From Amycolatopsis keratiniphila subsp. keratiniphila (GTDB lineage Bacteria; Actinomycetota; Actinomycetes; Mycobacteriales; Pseudonocardiaceae): a DNA stretch of 52,286 bases. The stretch is taken from assembly GCF_001620365.2 (NCBI RefSeq), contig NZ_LQMT02000005.1:68151-120436 (forward strand), given 5' to 3'. The translations under genes were made by a program, and so were the position numbers. Shown one piece after another: positions 17,417 through 25,786 of the stretch; position 1 is the first letter of the stretch, and each line of letters opens with the position of its first letter. The notes below the pieces were generated by a model. The model saw only the letters and a list, made by a program, of their open reading frames with translations, searched no databases and was not told where the DNA came from.

Positions 17417-18406
17417 GTGTCCGGATCGGAGCTTCCCGGCACCCTCGAATCCATGGTGGACAAGGGATCCAGGGCAGTACTGCATCGCCCGTTGATGATC
17501 TTGGCGGCGGCGATGGCGGTGCTCGGCGTGATCGCGCTCGGGGGCCTGGTCTTCGACGATCGCAGTCTCGTGAACGCGCCCATTTGGCTCAAACCGCTCA
17601 AGTTCACGATTTCCGTGGGGCTCTACGCGGTGACACTGGCCTGGCTGATCGGTCAGCTGACCCGCGGCAAACGGCTCGGCTGGTGGCTCGGGACGGTGTT
17701 CGCGGTCGGCCTCGGCATGGACATGGCGCTGCTGTTCTGGCAGATCGCCGTCCGCGGGCGGACGCTGCACTTCAACCGGGAGACCCCGGTCGACCAGTGG
17801 ATCAACAACATGGTCGCGAACGGCGCGTTCACCGGCTGGGCCGCGACGGCGGCCATCGCGATTCTCCTGCTGTTCCAACGGCTTCCCGACCGGGCGATGA
17901 ATTCCGCGTTGCGCGCGGGTGCCGCGTTGTCGGTCGCCGGGATCGGGATCGCGTTGCTCATGTTCGGGCCGAACGAACAGCAAATGGCCCAGTTCCGCGC
18001 CGGCGAACGGCCGTCGATCGTCGGCGCCCACGCGGTCGGCGTGCCCGACGGCGGGCCGGGGCTGCCGGTGCTGGGGTGGAGCACGGTGGGCGGGGACATG
18101 CGGATCCCGCATTTCTTCGGGATCCACGCGATCCAGGTGCTGCCGCTGGTCGCTTTCGGGCTGCTCAAACTCGCCCGACGGTATCCGGTGCTCGAATCGG
18201 AATTCGTGCGGCGGAATCTGGTGCGGACCGCTTCGGTGGGCTTCGCGGCGCTGCTCGTGCTGCTGACTTGGCAGGCTCAGCGAGGACAGTCCATTGTGCG
18301 TCCGGACTTCTGGACGCTGGTCGCGGGCGCGGGGATCATCGCCGTCGTTGCGGCGGGTTCGGCGCTTTCGCTCCGGGCGCGGCGGCCTATGCATCAACTG
18401 GTCTGA
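17417..18406 (+). CDS. Multi-pass membrane protein of unknown function
   Basis: A 329-residue protein with about eight transmembrane segments. It has conserved-looking motifs around LKPLKF, the IPHFFGIHAIQ His pair and the NMVANGAF loop. I recognise the family only as a widespread actinobacterial membrane protein without assigned function. The histidines in the sixth and seventh helices could bind a metal or haem, but nothing proves it. GTG 17417 is selected because GGGGGAG lies seven bases upstream. It is divergent from the Esx operon, sharing the region with element copy 1, and ends at a strong terminator. Confidence 0.7.
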   Translation: MSGSELPGTLESMVDKGSRAVLHRPLMILAAAMAVLGVIALGGLVFDDRSLVNAPIWLKPLKFTISVGLYAVTLAWLIGQLTRGKRLGWWLGTVFAVGLGMDMALLFWQIAVRGRTLHFNRETPVDQWINNMVANGAFTGWAATAAIAILLLFQRLPDRAMNSALRAGAALSVAGIGIALLMFGPNEQQMAQFRAGERPSIVGAHAVGVPDGGPGLPVLGWSTVGGDMRIPHFFGIHAIQVLPLVAFGLLKLARRYPVLESEFVRRNLVRTASVGFAALLVLLTWQAQRGQSIVRPDFWTLVAGAGIIAVVAAGSALSLRARRPMHQLV

Positions 18407-18428
18407 CGTTCAGTTGGTCCACTTTGGA

Positions 18429-18460
18429 CAGGTGGCCGTTCGCGCGCGAACGGCCACCTG
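18429..18460. terminator. Perfect palindrome between convergent genes
   Basis: A 32-base perfect palindrome with 16-bp arms (CAGGTGGCCGTTCGCG and its complement). It lies between the membrane protein ending at 18406 and the convergent protease ending at 18470. Bidirectional terminator. Confidence 0.8.
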
Positions 18461-18469
18461 CCGGTCGTC

Positions 18470-19174
18470 TCAGACTCCCGCGGTGGTGCGGATCCAGTCG
18501 CGGCTCGCCGCGACGCTCGCGTAGTTCTGGGTGCCTTGCGGGTTCGTGCCGGAGTTGCTGCCGGTGGAGCAGACGCCGACCTGGACGCCGTTCGCGAGCT
18601 GTGGGCCGCCTGAGTCGCCGTGCCAAGCGGAACCGTTGACGCCGACGCTGGCGATGGCCTGGCCGCCGTACGCGTCACTGCTGGTGCCGGTGATGCGGAC
18701 ATCGGCCGTCTTCAGGACGCTCGATGGCGGGTTGTTGCCCTGGGTGCGGCCCCAGCCGTAGATCTGGTTCGTGGTGCCGTTGGCGGGGTTCGCGGTGCCG
18801 AGCTTCATGTACGTCGTGTTGACCGCGGTCGTGAGGTGCAGGAGGGCGATATCGCCGCTCGGCGCGGCCTTCTGCTGGTCGACGTCGGCTTCGGTGCCCT
18901 GGTTCAGGTTGACGTTGCCGACCTTGACATGCATACCGGGCTTGTTGAGGCAGTGCTTCGCGGTGAGGACCCATTGCGGCGCGATGATCGTGCCGGAGCA
19001 GTTGAAACCGCCGAACGCGGTGGCGTCGTCCCAGTAGATCTGGGCGCCCCACGGCGCGGAACTCACGGTGCCTCCGCCGATGATGTCCTGGCCCGCGTTC
19101 GCGGCGGGGGTGGCGGCAAGGGTCAGCGCCGCGGCGGCGCCCGCCACCGTTGCGACGATCTTGGACATACGCAT
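18470..19174 (-). CDS. Secreted chymotrypsin-like serine protease (S1 family)
   Basis: A 234-residue exported protease. It has a signal peptide (about 1-28), then a mature start resembling IIGGGTV. The catalytic triad is H74 (TAKHC), D108 (GDIALL) and S188 (GDSGGP). The residue six before Ser188, equivalent to chymotrypsin position 189, is Ser182, so a chymotrypsin-like rather than trypsin-like pocket is inferred. ATG 19174 follows a GAAGGG site. A strong palindrome sits just upstream of the ribosome site. It lies within the ESX region but has a Sec-type signal, so it is probably not an ESX substrate. Confidence 0.88.
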   Translation of the reverse strand: MRMSKIVATVAGAAAALTLAATPAANAGQDIIGGGTVSSAPWGAQIYWDDATAFGGFNCSGTIIAPQWVLTAKHCLNKPGMHVKVGNVNLNQGTEADVDQQKAAPSGDIALLHLTTAVNTTYMKLGTANPANGTTNQIYGWGRTQGNNPPSSVLKTADVRITGTSSDAYGGQAIASVGVNGSAWHGDSGGPQLANGVQVGVCSTGSNSGTNPQGTQNYASVAASRDWIRTTAGV

Positions 19175-19197
19175 GAATACGCCCTTCGGCCTGCGTC

Positions 19198-19230
19198 GGT
19201 GAAACCGCTTCGATTCGAAACGGTTTCACC
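19198..19230. promoter_or_regulatory. Interrupted palindrome in the protease leader
   Basis: Perfect 10-bp arms GGTGAAACCG and CGGTTTCACC surround a centre that itself contains TTCG-ATT-CGAA. It lies 24 bases before the protease start. A TAACTT hexamer on the minus strand adjoins its distal edge (19231-19236), so it would sit at the start of the transcript. It is either an operator or a leader hairpin. Confidence 0.6.
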
Positions 19231-19337
19231 AAGTTAGGTCGCGGTAAGGGTTTTAGTAACCTACCGAAGTCGGTAAACGCCGCGAGAATGTATTGACACG
19301 TCCGTTGTATCCGTTTTGCTGGAAATGTGTTCGTCTT

Positions 19338-19343
19338 TAGGCT
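19338..19343 (+). promoter_or_regulatory. -10 hexamer of the CPT-like gene (leaderless)
   Basis: TAGGCT lies exactly six bases before the GTG at 19350. No ribosome site is present. Confidence 0.6.
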
Positions 19344-19349
19344 GTCGGC

Positions 19350-19877
19350 GTGACGACCAAGGTGATCGTGTTGAACGGCGGCTCCAGTTCGGGTAAGTCG
19401 GGGATCGCCCGGTGCCTGCAAGCGGTGCTACCGGACCCGTGGCTCACCCTCGGCGTGGACACCTTGATCGACGCCATGCCGTCCACGGTGGAAGACGGGA
19501 TCGACTTCGCGGCGGACGGTGGGGTGAATGTCGGATCCGGTTTCCGGCAGCTCGAGGACGCATGGATGACCGGTGTCGCGGCGATGGTGCGGGCAGGGGC
19601 CCGGGTGATCGTCGACGACGCTTTCCTCGGTGGGGCCGCCTCACAGCAGCGGTGGCGTGACGCGCTGGACGGACTCGAAGTGCTGTGGGTCGGGGTCCGG
19701 TGTGACGGTGTCGTGGCCGCCGGGCGGGAGATGGCGCGGGGAGATCGGGTCACGGGGATGGCGGAGGCGCAGGCCGAGGTCGTGCATCGAGGCGTGGTTT
19801 ACGACGTCGAGGTGGACACGGGGGTGAACGAGGCTCTGGCCTGTGCCCGGGAGATCGCCTCCGCTATTGGAAGGTGA
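19350..19877 (+). CDS. Chloramphenicol phosphotransferase-like P-loop kinase
   Basis: A 175-residue single-domain kinase. The P-loop GGSSSGKS covers residues 10-17, and a LGVDTLI segment places an acid at position 37, the catalytic Asp position of the Streptomyces venezuelae chloramphenicol 3-O-phosphotransferase. The fold and length fit that family. Many homologues have other or unknown hydroxyl substrates, so drug specificity is not claimed. The GTG start is preceded by TAGGCT at exactly six bases. Its last 14 bases overlap the end of the convergent neocarzinostatin-like gene. Confidence 0.82.
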   Translation: MTTKVIVLNGGSSSGKSGIARCLQAVLPDPWLTLGVDTLIDAMPSTVEDGIDFAADGGVNVGSGFRQLEDAWMTGVAAMVRAGARVIVDDAFLGGAASQQRWRDALDGLEVLWVGVRCDGVVAAGREMARGDRVTGMAEAQAEVVHRGVVYDVEVDTGVNEALACAREIASAIGR

Positions 19878-20265
19878 GCTGCACCTTGACCAATTCGCCG
19901 CCCGTGGAGAAATCGCTGCCGACGACCGAGCAACCCCCGCTCAAGGTCTTGCAATCGTAAGCGCGGTCGTCGAACGACATATGCCGGTAGACCGTGGCGG
20001 TGGTCGAGATGACGCCGTTGGCGTCCGCTGTCGGATATCCGATGATGTAACAGCTGCCGTCCTCGGTGGGGCATTCGAGGAGCAGGATCTGACGACCGGC
20101 GTCAAGGCCACTGGCGTTGACGCTCACGGTCTGCTCGGCGGCGAGATTCGTCGACGGTGACACGGACATCGTCCAGGCTTGCGTCTGGGCCGCCGCCGTG
20201 CCGGACATGCCGCCCAGACCGGCGACGGCGATCGCACTCGTGAGTGCATATCTCGAAAACTTCAT
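19864..20265 (-). CDS. Secreted neocarzinostatin-family (enediyne apoprotein-like) protein
   Basis: A 133-residue protein with a signal peptide (about 1-27, ending AAA-QTQ). The mature part is an all-beta domain like the enediyne apoproteins. The family's two short disulfide loops can be seen as C65...C72 and C105...C112. The TADANG...TVYR segment parallels the T-ADANG...TVRR block of neocarzinostatin. Such proteins bind and export enediyne chromophores, but relatives outside enediyne clusters are known and may bind other ligands or act in defence. No enediyne polyketide synthase is in the window. ATG 20265 follows GAGGGGG; an adjacent ATG at 20268 is an alternative. Confidence 0.8.
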   Translation of the reverse strand: MKFSRYALTSAIAVAGLGGMSGTAAAQTQAWTMSVSPSTNLAAEQTVSVNASGLDAGRQILLLECPTEDGSCYIIGYPTADANGVISTTATVYRHMSFDDRAYDCKTLSGGCSVVGSDFSTGGELVKVQLTFQ

Positions 20266-20492
20266 CATTTCCCCCTCTTGGCTCATTCGCGTTCCCAGCC
20301 TGCCGTCGTTAGGGGAGACGTGTCAACCTGTGACTTCATCATGTGCTTTGTTATCACGCGGGTCACAATCGAGTGCGGAAGATTTCTGAGACGGATGACA
20401 AGCGCGCGGGTATGGATTGCCTTCCGCGAACGGCGCCGAGTACGGTTCGGTTCGCTACCTCGATTCCGTTGGCTGTGAAGGATTTGAGCCCT

Positions 20493-21245
20493 ATGACTCT
20501 GGCGAATCGACGCGCCTTCCGGCTGTTCACAGCCGGCGTGGTGCTCTCGCTGGGAGCCTTTTCGCTGAGCTCGGCTTCCGCCGCTCAGAGCGAGGTCGAC
20601 GCTCCGCGTGCGGACGCGCCCAACATGGCCGCGGGTTTGAAGGCGTCGTATTTCGTGCGGAATACCGTTTCGCGGATCGCGAAGCTGGGCTCTCAACTGG
20701 CTACCGGTGAGGGACGTTTCGACGGCACTGTCGACTCGGTGAAAGAAACTCTGACGGGTTCGATCACTTTACCGCCCACTGTGAACGCGTATTTCGTGGC
20801 TTTTCGCTTCATGCCGGTGACAAGCACTGTCAGCCTGGTTTCCGAGGGCAACCAGCACGGGGTATTGGTGAAGAACCCCGGCGACGCGGGTGTGGTGGCT
20901 CCCCGGCTTTTCCCGGACGGCAAGAAGTATCTGTCGGTGATCATCGACCTGACGCTCAGCCTCGGCCTTCGCCTGAGTGACACCAAGGTCGATGGCAAGG
21001 TGCTCGATCTGGGCCCCAATTGCAAAACGGCCGGTCCGCTGACGATCAAGGTCAAGGGACTGACAGGGTTGCAGGACACGGCGCCGCCGACAGTGCTCAC
21101 GAGCAGCTTCGAGATCCCGCCGTTCTCGGGATGTGGGGTGCGGGAGGATCTGGACAAGTTGCTGACGGGCATGATCTCCGGGCCTGGTAACGAGATGAGC
21201 ACCACGATCGCGGTGCGGTGCATCAGCACTTGCCCTGAGGGGTAG
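20493..21245 (+). CDS. Secreted protein of unknown function
   Basis: A 250-residue protein with a clear signal peptide (about 1-31, ending SSASA-AQS). The mature part has beta-rich repeats and four cysteines toward the C terminus, which may form disulfides. I do not recognise the family. ATG 20493 was chosen because it begins the signal peptide; the longer open frame upstream is not protein-like. It lies between the neocarzinostatin-like gene and eccC, and its relation to secretion is unknown. Confidence 0.65.
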   Translation: MTLANRRAFRLFTAGVVLSLGAFSLSSASAAQSEVDAPRADAPNMAAGLKASYFVRNTVSRIAKLGSQLATGEGRFDGTVDSVKETLTGSITLPPTVNAYFVAFRFMPVTSTVSLVSEGNQHGVLVKNPGDAGVVAPRLFPDGKKYLSVIIDLTLSLGLRLSDTKVDGKVLDLGPNCKTAGPLTIKVKGLTGLQDTAPPTVLTSSFEIPPFSGCGVREDLDKLLTGMISGPGNEMSTTIAVRCISTCPEG

Positions 21246-21692
21246 CTGTGCGTCGGGGTCGTGGCCGGGCTTTCGTCTTCGCCGGAAGCGACGCGGTGAC
21301 CGGTGGGCCGATCGCCTGTGCCGCTGCGGCGGAGGGACGCGCGGTAGTTCCGAGCGCGCCCAGGTCAGAGTGCGTGCGGGTGTTGCCGCCGGGCGCGTGG
21401 AGCTCCTGGCCGACCACGTCTTGGGCGCGCCGGTGTCGCCGCCCGGAGTGCGTCCGGGCGGCCCTGGGTTGAGGGGTGAGTCAAATGTGGCGCGTTGTAC
21501 CGCCTGAGGTCCACTGTGGTCACTTTCCGGGCAGTAGACGCCTGCTTTGTGTCTGTATATCCGGTTTCGCGGGGAGTCGTGAGTGATGAAGAGGGTTAGA
21601 ACGACCATCGCCACTCACGACCCCCGGATAGCACTGCGCAAGTGCCTGAATCGGACACTTTGATCTCGAAAGTGTCCTTTTTGGACTGTAGC
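21246..21692. other. Intergenic stretch with one hairpin repeat
   Basis: These 447 bases lie between the secreted protein and the end of eccC. No open frame looks coding: those present lack ribosome sites and codon bias. The only structure I see is the repeat at 21576-21624. Confidence 0.6.
21576..21624 (+). repeat. Inverted hairpin repeat flanking the ESX core, copy A
   Basis: It begins GTCGTGAGTGAT, holds GAGGGTTAGAAC in the middle and ends CACTCACGACCCC. The terminal 10-bp arms are inverted repeats. The same sequence with a few changes lies inverted at 31321-31370, and the similarity extends about 30 bases on both sides. The two copies bracket eccC through eccD. Confidence 0.75.
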
Positions 21693-24600
21693 TCAGTCCT
21701 CCACCGGCTTCGTCCACGCCACCTGCACCAGCCCGGTCCCATGCCGCCGCGACACCAGCACACCCCGCCCGGCGGGCTGCGGTCCCGGCTTCACGTCCCC
21801 GAGCAGCGCCCCTTCGTCCCGCGAGCCGGACATCACCAGCCCGGGCGAACCCAGCTCCCGGATCCGTTGCAGCACAGGCTCGAACAGGGACCGTCCGGCA
21901 CCGCCGCTGCCGCGCGCGATGACGAGGTGGAGCCCGATGTCCCTTGCCTGCGGCAGGAATTCCAGCAGCGGCTGCAACGGGTTCCGGCCAACGGTCGCGA
22001 CCATCTCGTAGTCGTCGACGAGCACGAACAGCTCCGGGCCGCGCCACCAAGACCGGTTCCGCAGCTGCTCCGGCGTGACGTCCGGGCCGGGCAGCCGGTT
22101 CCGCATCGCCTGCTGGCACTGGTCGATCAGCCCGCCCAGCACGGTTTCCGAACCCGCGTAGCCGAGCAGATGCGAATCCGGCACCGCGCCCAGCATCCCT
22201 CGCCGGTAGTCGGCGACCACGATCGCCGCTTCCTCCGGGGAGTACTTCGACACGATGCCCTGCGCGATCGCGCGCAGGAGCGAACTCTTGCCGGATTCCA
22301 CGTCACCGAAGGCCACGAAATGCGGTTCGGTGGCGAAGTCGAGGTGCACCGGCCGCAGGTTCGATTCCGCGATGCCGAGCGTGACCTGCTTGCGCGGCCC
22401 GGCTTCCAGCGAGTCCAACGGGACCTCGGGAGGCAGCAGCCGGACCTGCGGCGCCGCCGCACCCTTCCACGCCGCCGAAATCCGGCGGTTCAGGTCCAGT
22501 CCGCCCGCGCCGACGGTGTCCGGCCGCTGGTCCGAGTCGATCCGCGGGAGCGCCGCGAGGAAATGTAGTTTGTCCGCCGTCAGGCCGCGGCCCGGCCGGT
22601 CCGCCGGGACGTTCTGCGCGATCTTGCGGTCGATCAGCGAGTCCGCCGGCTCACCGAGCCGCAGTTCGAACTTGGTACCGATCGCGTCCCGCAGCGGCGC
22701 GCGCATACCCATCCACTGGTTGATCGAGACGACGACGTGGATGCCGAAGCCGAGCCCGCGTGACGCCAGGCTGGTGATCTGTTCCTCCAGCTGTTCGTAT
22801 TCCTGGCGGATCGTGGTCCAGTTGTCCACGAACAGGAAGACGTCGCCGAATTCGCGCCCGTCGGTGCTTTCCCGGTATTCCGAACGCCGCTGGCGGAACG
22901 TCGTGATCGACTCGATCCCGTTGGCGGAGAAGAACTCCTCGCGCTGTTCGAGCAGGGTCGTCAGCTCCGCCACCACCCGGCGGCACCGCTGGGCGTCGCG
23001 CCGGGTCGCGTAGCCGGACACGTGGGGCAGCCCGGCGATCGGCGCCAGCGCGCCACCGCCCATGTCCAGCACGAACAGCTGGACCTCTTCCGGCGTGTGG
23101 GTCAGCGCGAGCATGGCGGCGATGTCGCGCATCAGCGTGCTCTTGCCGCTCTGCGGCGCCCCGACGATCAGCGCGTGCCCGGCGGCACCGGAGAAATCGG
23201 CCCACAGCATGTCGCGCCGCTGCTCGAAGGGCTTGTCCACCAACGCGACCGGGATCATCAGCTTGCCGTTGCCGCCCCAGCCCAGCGGGCACAAGCCGCG
23301 TTCGGGGTCTTCGCCGAGCGGCGGCAGCAGCTGGTCCAGGGTGGGCGGTTCGGCCAGCGGCGGAAGCCAGATCTGGTGCGCCTCCGGGCCTTTGCCTTCG
23401 ATCCGCGAGATCATCGCGCCGATGATCGTCTCGCCGGTGCCCTTTTCGACCGGCTCTTCGGCTTCGACGGTCACCGGGATCTCGACCGGCGCCAGCGTGA
23501 ACGGCATCAGGCCGAGACTCTGGCCGTCCTTGCGCACGATCTTGCTGCGCGGAGGCAGTTCTCCGGAGACGTACGCGGCCTTGAGCCGGATGAGGGTGTC
23601 GTTGTCGGACTTCAGATACGCCGAACCCGGCACGGGCGGCAGCTGGTACGCGTCGGCGACGCCCAGCACCGCGCGGCTCTCCGATGCGGAGAACGTCCGC
23701 AGGCCGATCCGATACGACAGATGCGAATCGAGCCCGCGCAGCCGTCCTTCTTCCAGGCGCTGCGAGGCCAGCAACAGATGGATCCCGAGGCTCCGGCCCA
23801 GCCGCCCGATCGCGACGAACAGGTCGATGAACTCCGGCCGCGACGACAGCAGCTCGCTGAATTCGTCGATGATCACCAGCAGCGACGGCAGCGGCCGCAG
23901 GTTGGCGCCCGATTCCCTGGCCTTTTCGTAGTCCCGCACCGACGCGTAGTTCCCGGCGGCGTGCAGGAGTTCCTGACGCCGCAACAGTTCGCCGTTCAGC
24001 GCGTCCGCCATGCGGTCGACCAGCGCGAGGTCGTCGGACAGGTTGGTGATCACGGCGCAGGTGTGCGGCAGCCCGGTCATCCCCGCGAACGTCGCACCGC
24101 CCTTGAAGTCGATCAGCGCGAGGTTGAGCTTCTCCGAGGAATGCGTGACGGCGAGCGCGGTGACCAGCGTCCGCAGCAGCTCGCTCTTGCCGGACCCGGT
24201 CGCGCCGATGACGAGCCCGTGCGGCCCCATCCCGCCTTCGGCCGATTCCTTGAGGTCCAGGTCGACAGGCCTGCCTTCGGGGTTGACGCCCAACGGGATC
24301 CGCAGCCGGTCCCGCGCCGAACGCGGTGCCCAGGTGACCGCGGTGTCGGTGTCGCGCGGATCGCCGATGCCGAGCAGCCCCGCCAGCCCGAACGTCGCCG
24401 ACATCGGCGCCTCGCTGACCACCGCCGCGCCCTGGAACAGCGGCGTCAGCATCCGGGAGAGCGCCTCGGCGGCCCCGCGGTCCAAGGTGTCCGGCTTGCC
24501 GAGGAACCCGAGCCGCTGCTCCGTCCCGTCGCCGACGACCATGCCGAGCTGATCGGGACTCATGTGCAGGCTCAGCAGCCGTTCCGACGAGACCGAACGC

Positions 24601-25634
24601 GGCTGCTCGGTGCCGATCTCCACCACGGTGACGCCGAGCCTGCCTTCTTCGGCGACGAGCCGGGTGTCGCCGTGGACGTGCCCGCCGTCCACGATCACGA
24701 CGACGTGCGGCAGATCCAGCCGGGCGTCCGGCCGCCGGGTGAACGCGGGCCGGTCGCCGAGGTCGGGGCCGAGGAGGTCGGCGAGCTTCCCGGAGTCGGC
24801 GTCGACGAGCCGTCGCGGGCCGGCGGCGTCGGCCGCGGTCGAGGCGACGTGCGGCAGCCATTTCGCCCATTCCCAGTCGTGCAGCCTGTCGTTCTTGACG
24901 CACAACGCGATCCGCAGGTCACCGGGTGAATGGAAGGTCGCGAGCTGGGTCAGCAGCGCCCGCGCCGTCCCGAGCGTGTCCGGACGGCGGCCGGACAGGC
25001 TGACCTGCGCGAACGACCGCAGCGAGATCGCGACCGGGAGCCCGTCCACCGTCGAGTAGGTGCGGATGAAGTGCTTGAGGTTCGTCGAGCACACCGGGTC
25101 GAGGTCTTCCAGCGGCACGGTCTGCGGCGCCTTCAACGGTGTCGCCAGCCGCTGCGGCCCCGTCCCGACGCGGACCTGCGCGAACTGCGGATCGGACTTG
25201 CGGCGGTCCCACAGCTTCCCCGTCTCGATGTACGCCCACAGATCCGCCGGGTCGGGCTGCAACGCCGCCATCGCCGCGCGCTGGTTGTCCGCGATCTCGC
25301 GGACCTGGCCGCGCAGACCGGTCAGATACCGCTGGTAGTCCCGGCGTTCCTCGTTGATCTGCGCCTTCTTCTGCGCGCCGCCGCGGCCGAGCGACATCAC
25401 CACCATGCCCACCATCGCGGTGAGGAACAACGCGCCGAAGATGTAGGTCATCACCCCGCCGTCGCGTCCGATGTAGACGAACGACATGGCGCCCATGCCC
25501 AGCATCATCGGCATGAACATCAGCAGCTGCATGGCTCCACCGGAGGAGCCTTTCGGCAGCATCGGCGGGGACTGCAGGACGATCTCTCCGGGCTGCTCGC
25601 CCAGGGCCGGCAGGCGGTCGCGAGTGGCGCTCAT
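21693..25634 (-). CDS. eccC: ESX secretion ATPase EccC (FtsK/SpoIIIE type)
   Basis: The 1313-residue motor of the ESX system, with EccCa and EccCb in one chain. Two transmembrane helices lie near 33-80. Three ATPase domains follow, with Walker A motifs GATGSGKS (about 476-483), GAPQSGKS (about 826-833) and GDVESGKS (about 1108-1115). Domain 1 has a full Walker B acid pair (VIIDEFSELL). Domain 2 has DN and domain 3 has DD, so the latter two look regulatory, as described for EccC. It is divergent from the second substrate operon, with two shared regulatory elements between them. Confidence 0.95.
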   Translation of the reverse strand: MSATRDRLPALGEQPGEIVLQSPPMLPKGSSGGAMQLLMFMPMMLGMGAMSFVYIGRDGGVMTYIFGALFLTAMVGMVVMSLGRGGAQKKAQINEERRDYQRYLTGLRGQVREIADNQRAAMAALQPDPADLWAYIETGKLWDRRKSDPQFAQVRVGTGPQRLATPLKAPQTVPLEDLDPVCSTNLKHFIRTYSTVDGLPVAISLRSFAQVSLSGRRPDTLGTARALLTQLATFHSPGDLRIALCVKNDRLHDWEWAKWLPHVASTAADAAGPRRLVDADSGKLADLLGPDLGDRPAFTRRPDARLDLPHVVVIVDGGHVHGDTRLVAEEGRLGVTVVEIGTEQPRSVSSERLLSLHMSPDQLGMVVGDGTEQRLGFLGKPDTLDRGAAEALSRMLTPLFQGAAVVSEAPMSATFGLAGLLGIGDPRDTDTAVTWAPRSARDRLRIPLGVNPEGRPVDLDLKESAEGGMGPHGLVIGATGSGKSELLRTLVTALAVTHSSEKLNLALIDFKGGATFAGMTGLPHTCAVITNLSDDLALVDRMADALNGELLRRQELLHAAGNYASVRDYEKARESGANLRPLPSLLVIIDEFSELLSSRPEFIDLFVAIGRLGRSLGIHLLLASQRLEEGRLRGLDSHLSYRIGLRTFSASESRAVLGVADAYQLPPVPGSAYLKSDNDTLIRLKAAYVSGELPPRSKIVRKDGQSLGLMPFTLAPVEIPVTVEAEEPVEKGTGETIIGAMISRIEGKGPEAHQIWLPPLAEPPTLDQLLPPLGEDPERGLCPLGWGGNGKLMIPVALVDKPFEQRRDMLWADFSGAAGHALIVGAPQSGKSTLMRDIAAMLALTHTPEEVQLFVLDMGGGALAPIAGLPHVSGYATRRDAQRCRRVVAELTTLLEQREEFFSANGIESITTFRQRRSEYRESTDGREFGDVFLFVDNWTTIRQEYEQLEEQITSLASRGLGFGIHVVVSINQWMGMRAPLRDAIGTKFELRLGEPADSLIDRKIAQNVPADRPGRGLTADKLHFLAALPRIDSDQRPDTVGAGGLDLNRRISAAWKGAAAPQVRLLPPEVPLDSLEAGPRKQVTLGIAESNLRPVHLDFATEPHFVAFGDVESGKSSLLRAIAQGIVSKYSPEEAAIVVADYRRGMLGAVPDSHLLGYAGSETVLGGLIDQCQQAMRNRLPGPDVTPEQLRNRSWWRGPELFVLVDDYEMVATVGRNPLQPLLEFLPQARDIGLHLVIARGSGGAGRSLFEPVLQRIRELGSPGLVMSGSRDEGALLGDVKPGPQPAGRGVLVSRRHGTGLVQVAWTKPVED

Positions 25635-25654
25635 CAGGGTCTTTCTGGCCGCTT

Positions 25655-25716
25655 GTGGGTAATCCTGCCGATCATTCTGGCCACTCGTGCCGCCCTTGCG
25701 GTGGGTACTTTTGCCG
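25655..25716 (+). promoter_or_regulatory. Shared ESX promoter element, copies 2 and 3
   Basis: GTGGGTA-ATCC-TGCCG (25655-25670) and GTGGGTA-CTTT-TGCCG (25701-25716) are direct repeats spaced 46 bases apart in the 152-base region between eccC and the plus-strand substrate operon. They point toward the substrate operon, as does copy 1 at 17353. Binding by a regulator of the locus is likely. Confidence 0.6.
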
Positions 25717-25786
25717 TCCGCTCACGTCTGGTGGCGAACTTACGCTGCTGGTCACGCAGACGTGGGGGAACGAGAGAAGGAGAGCC

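Noticed and set aside
21248..21472. Possible small gene after the secreted protein
   Set aside because: No ribosome site or leaderless promoter is visible, and the product has no recognisable feature.
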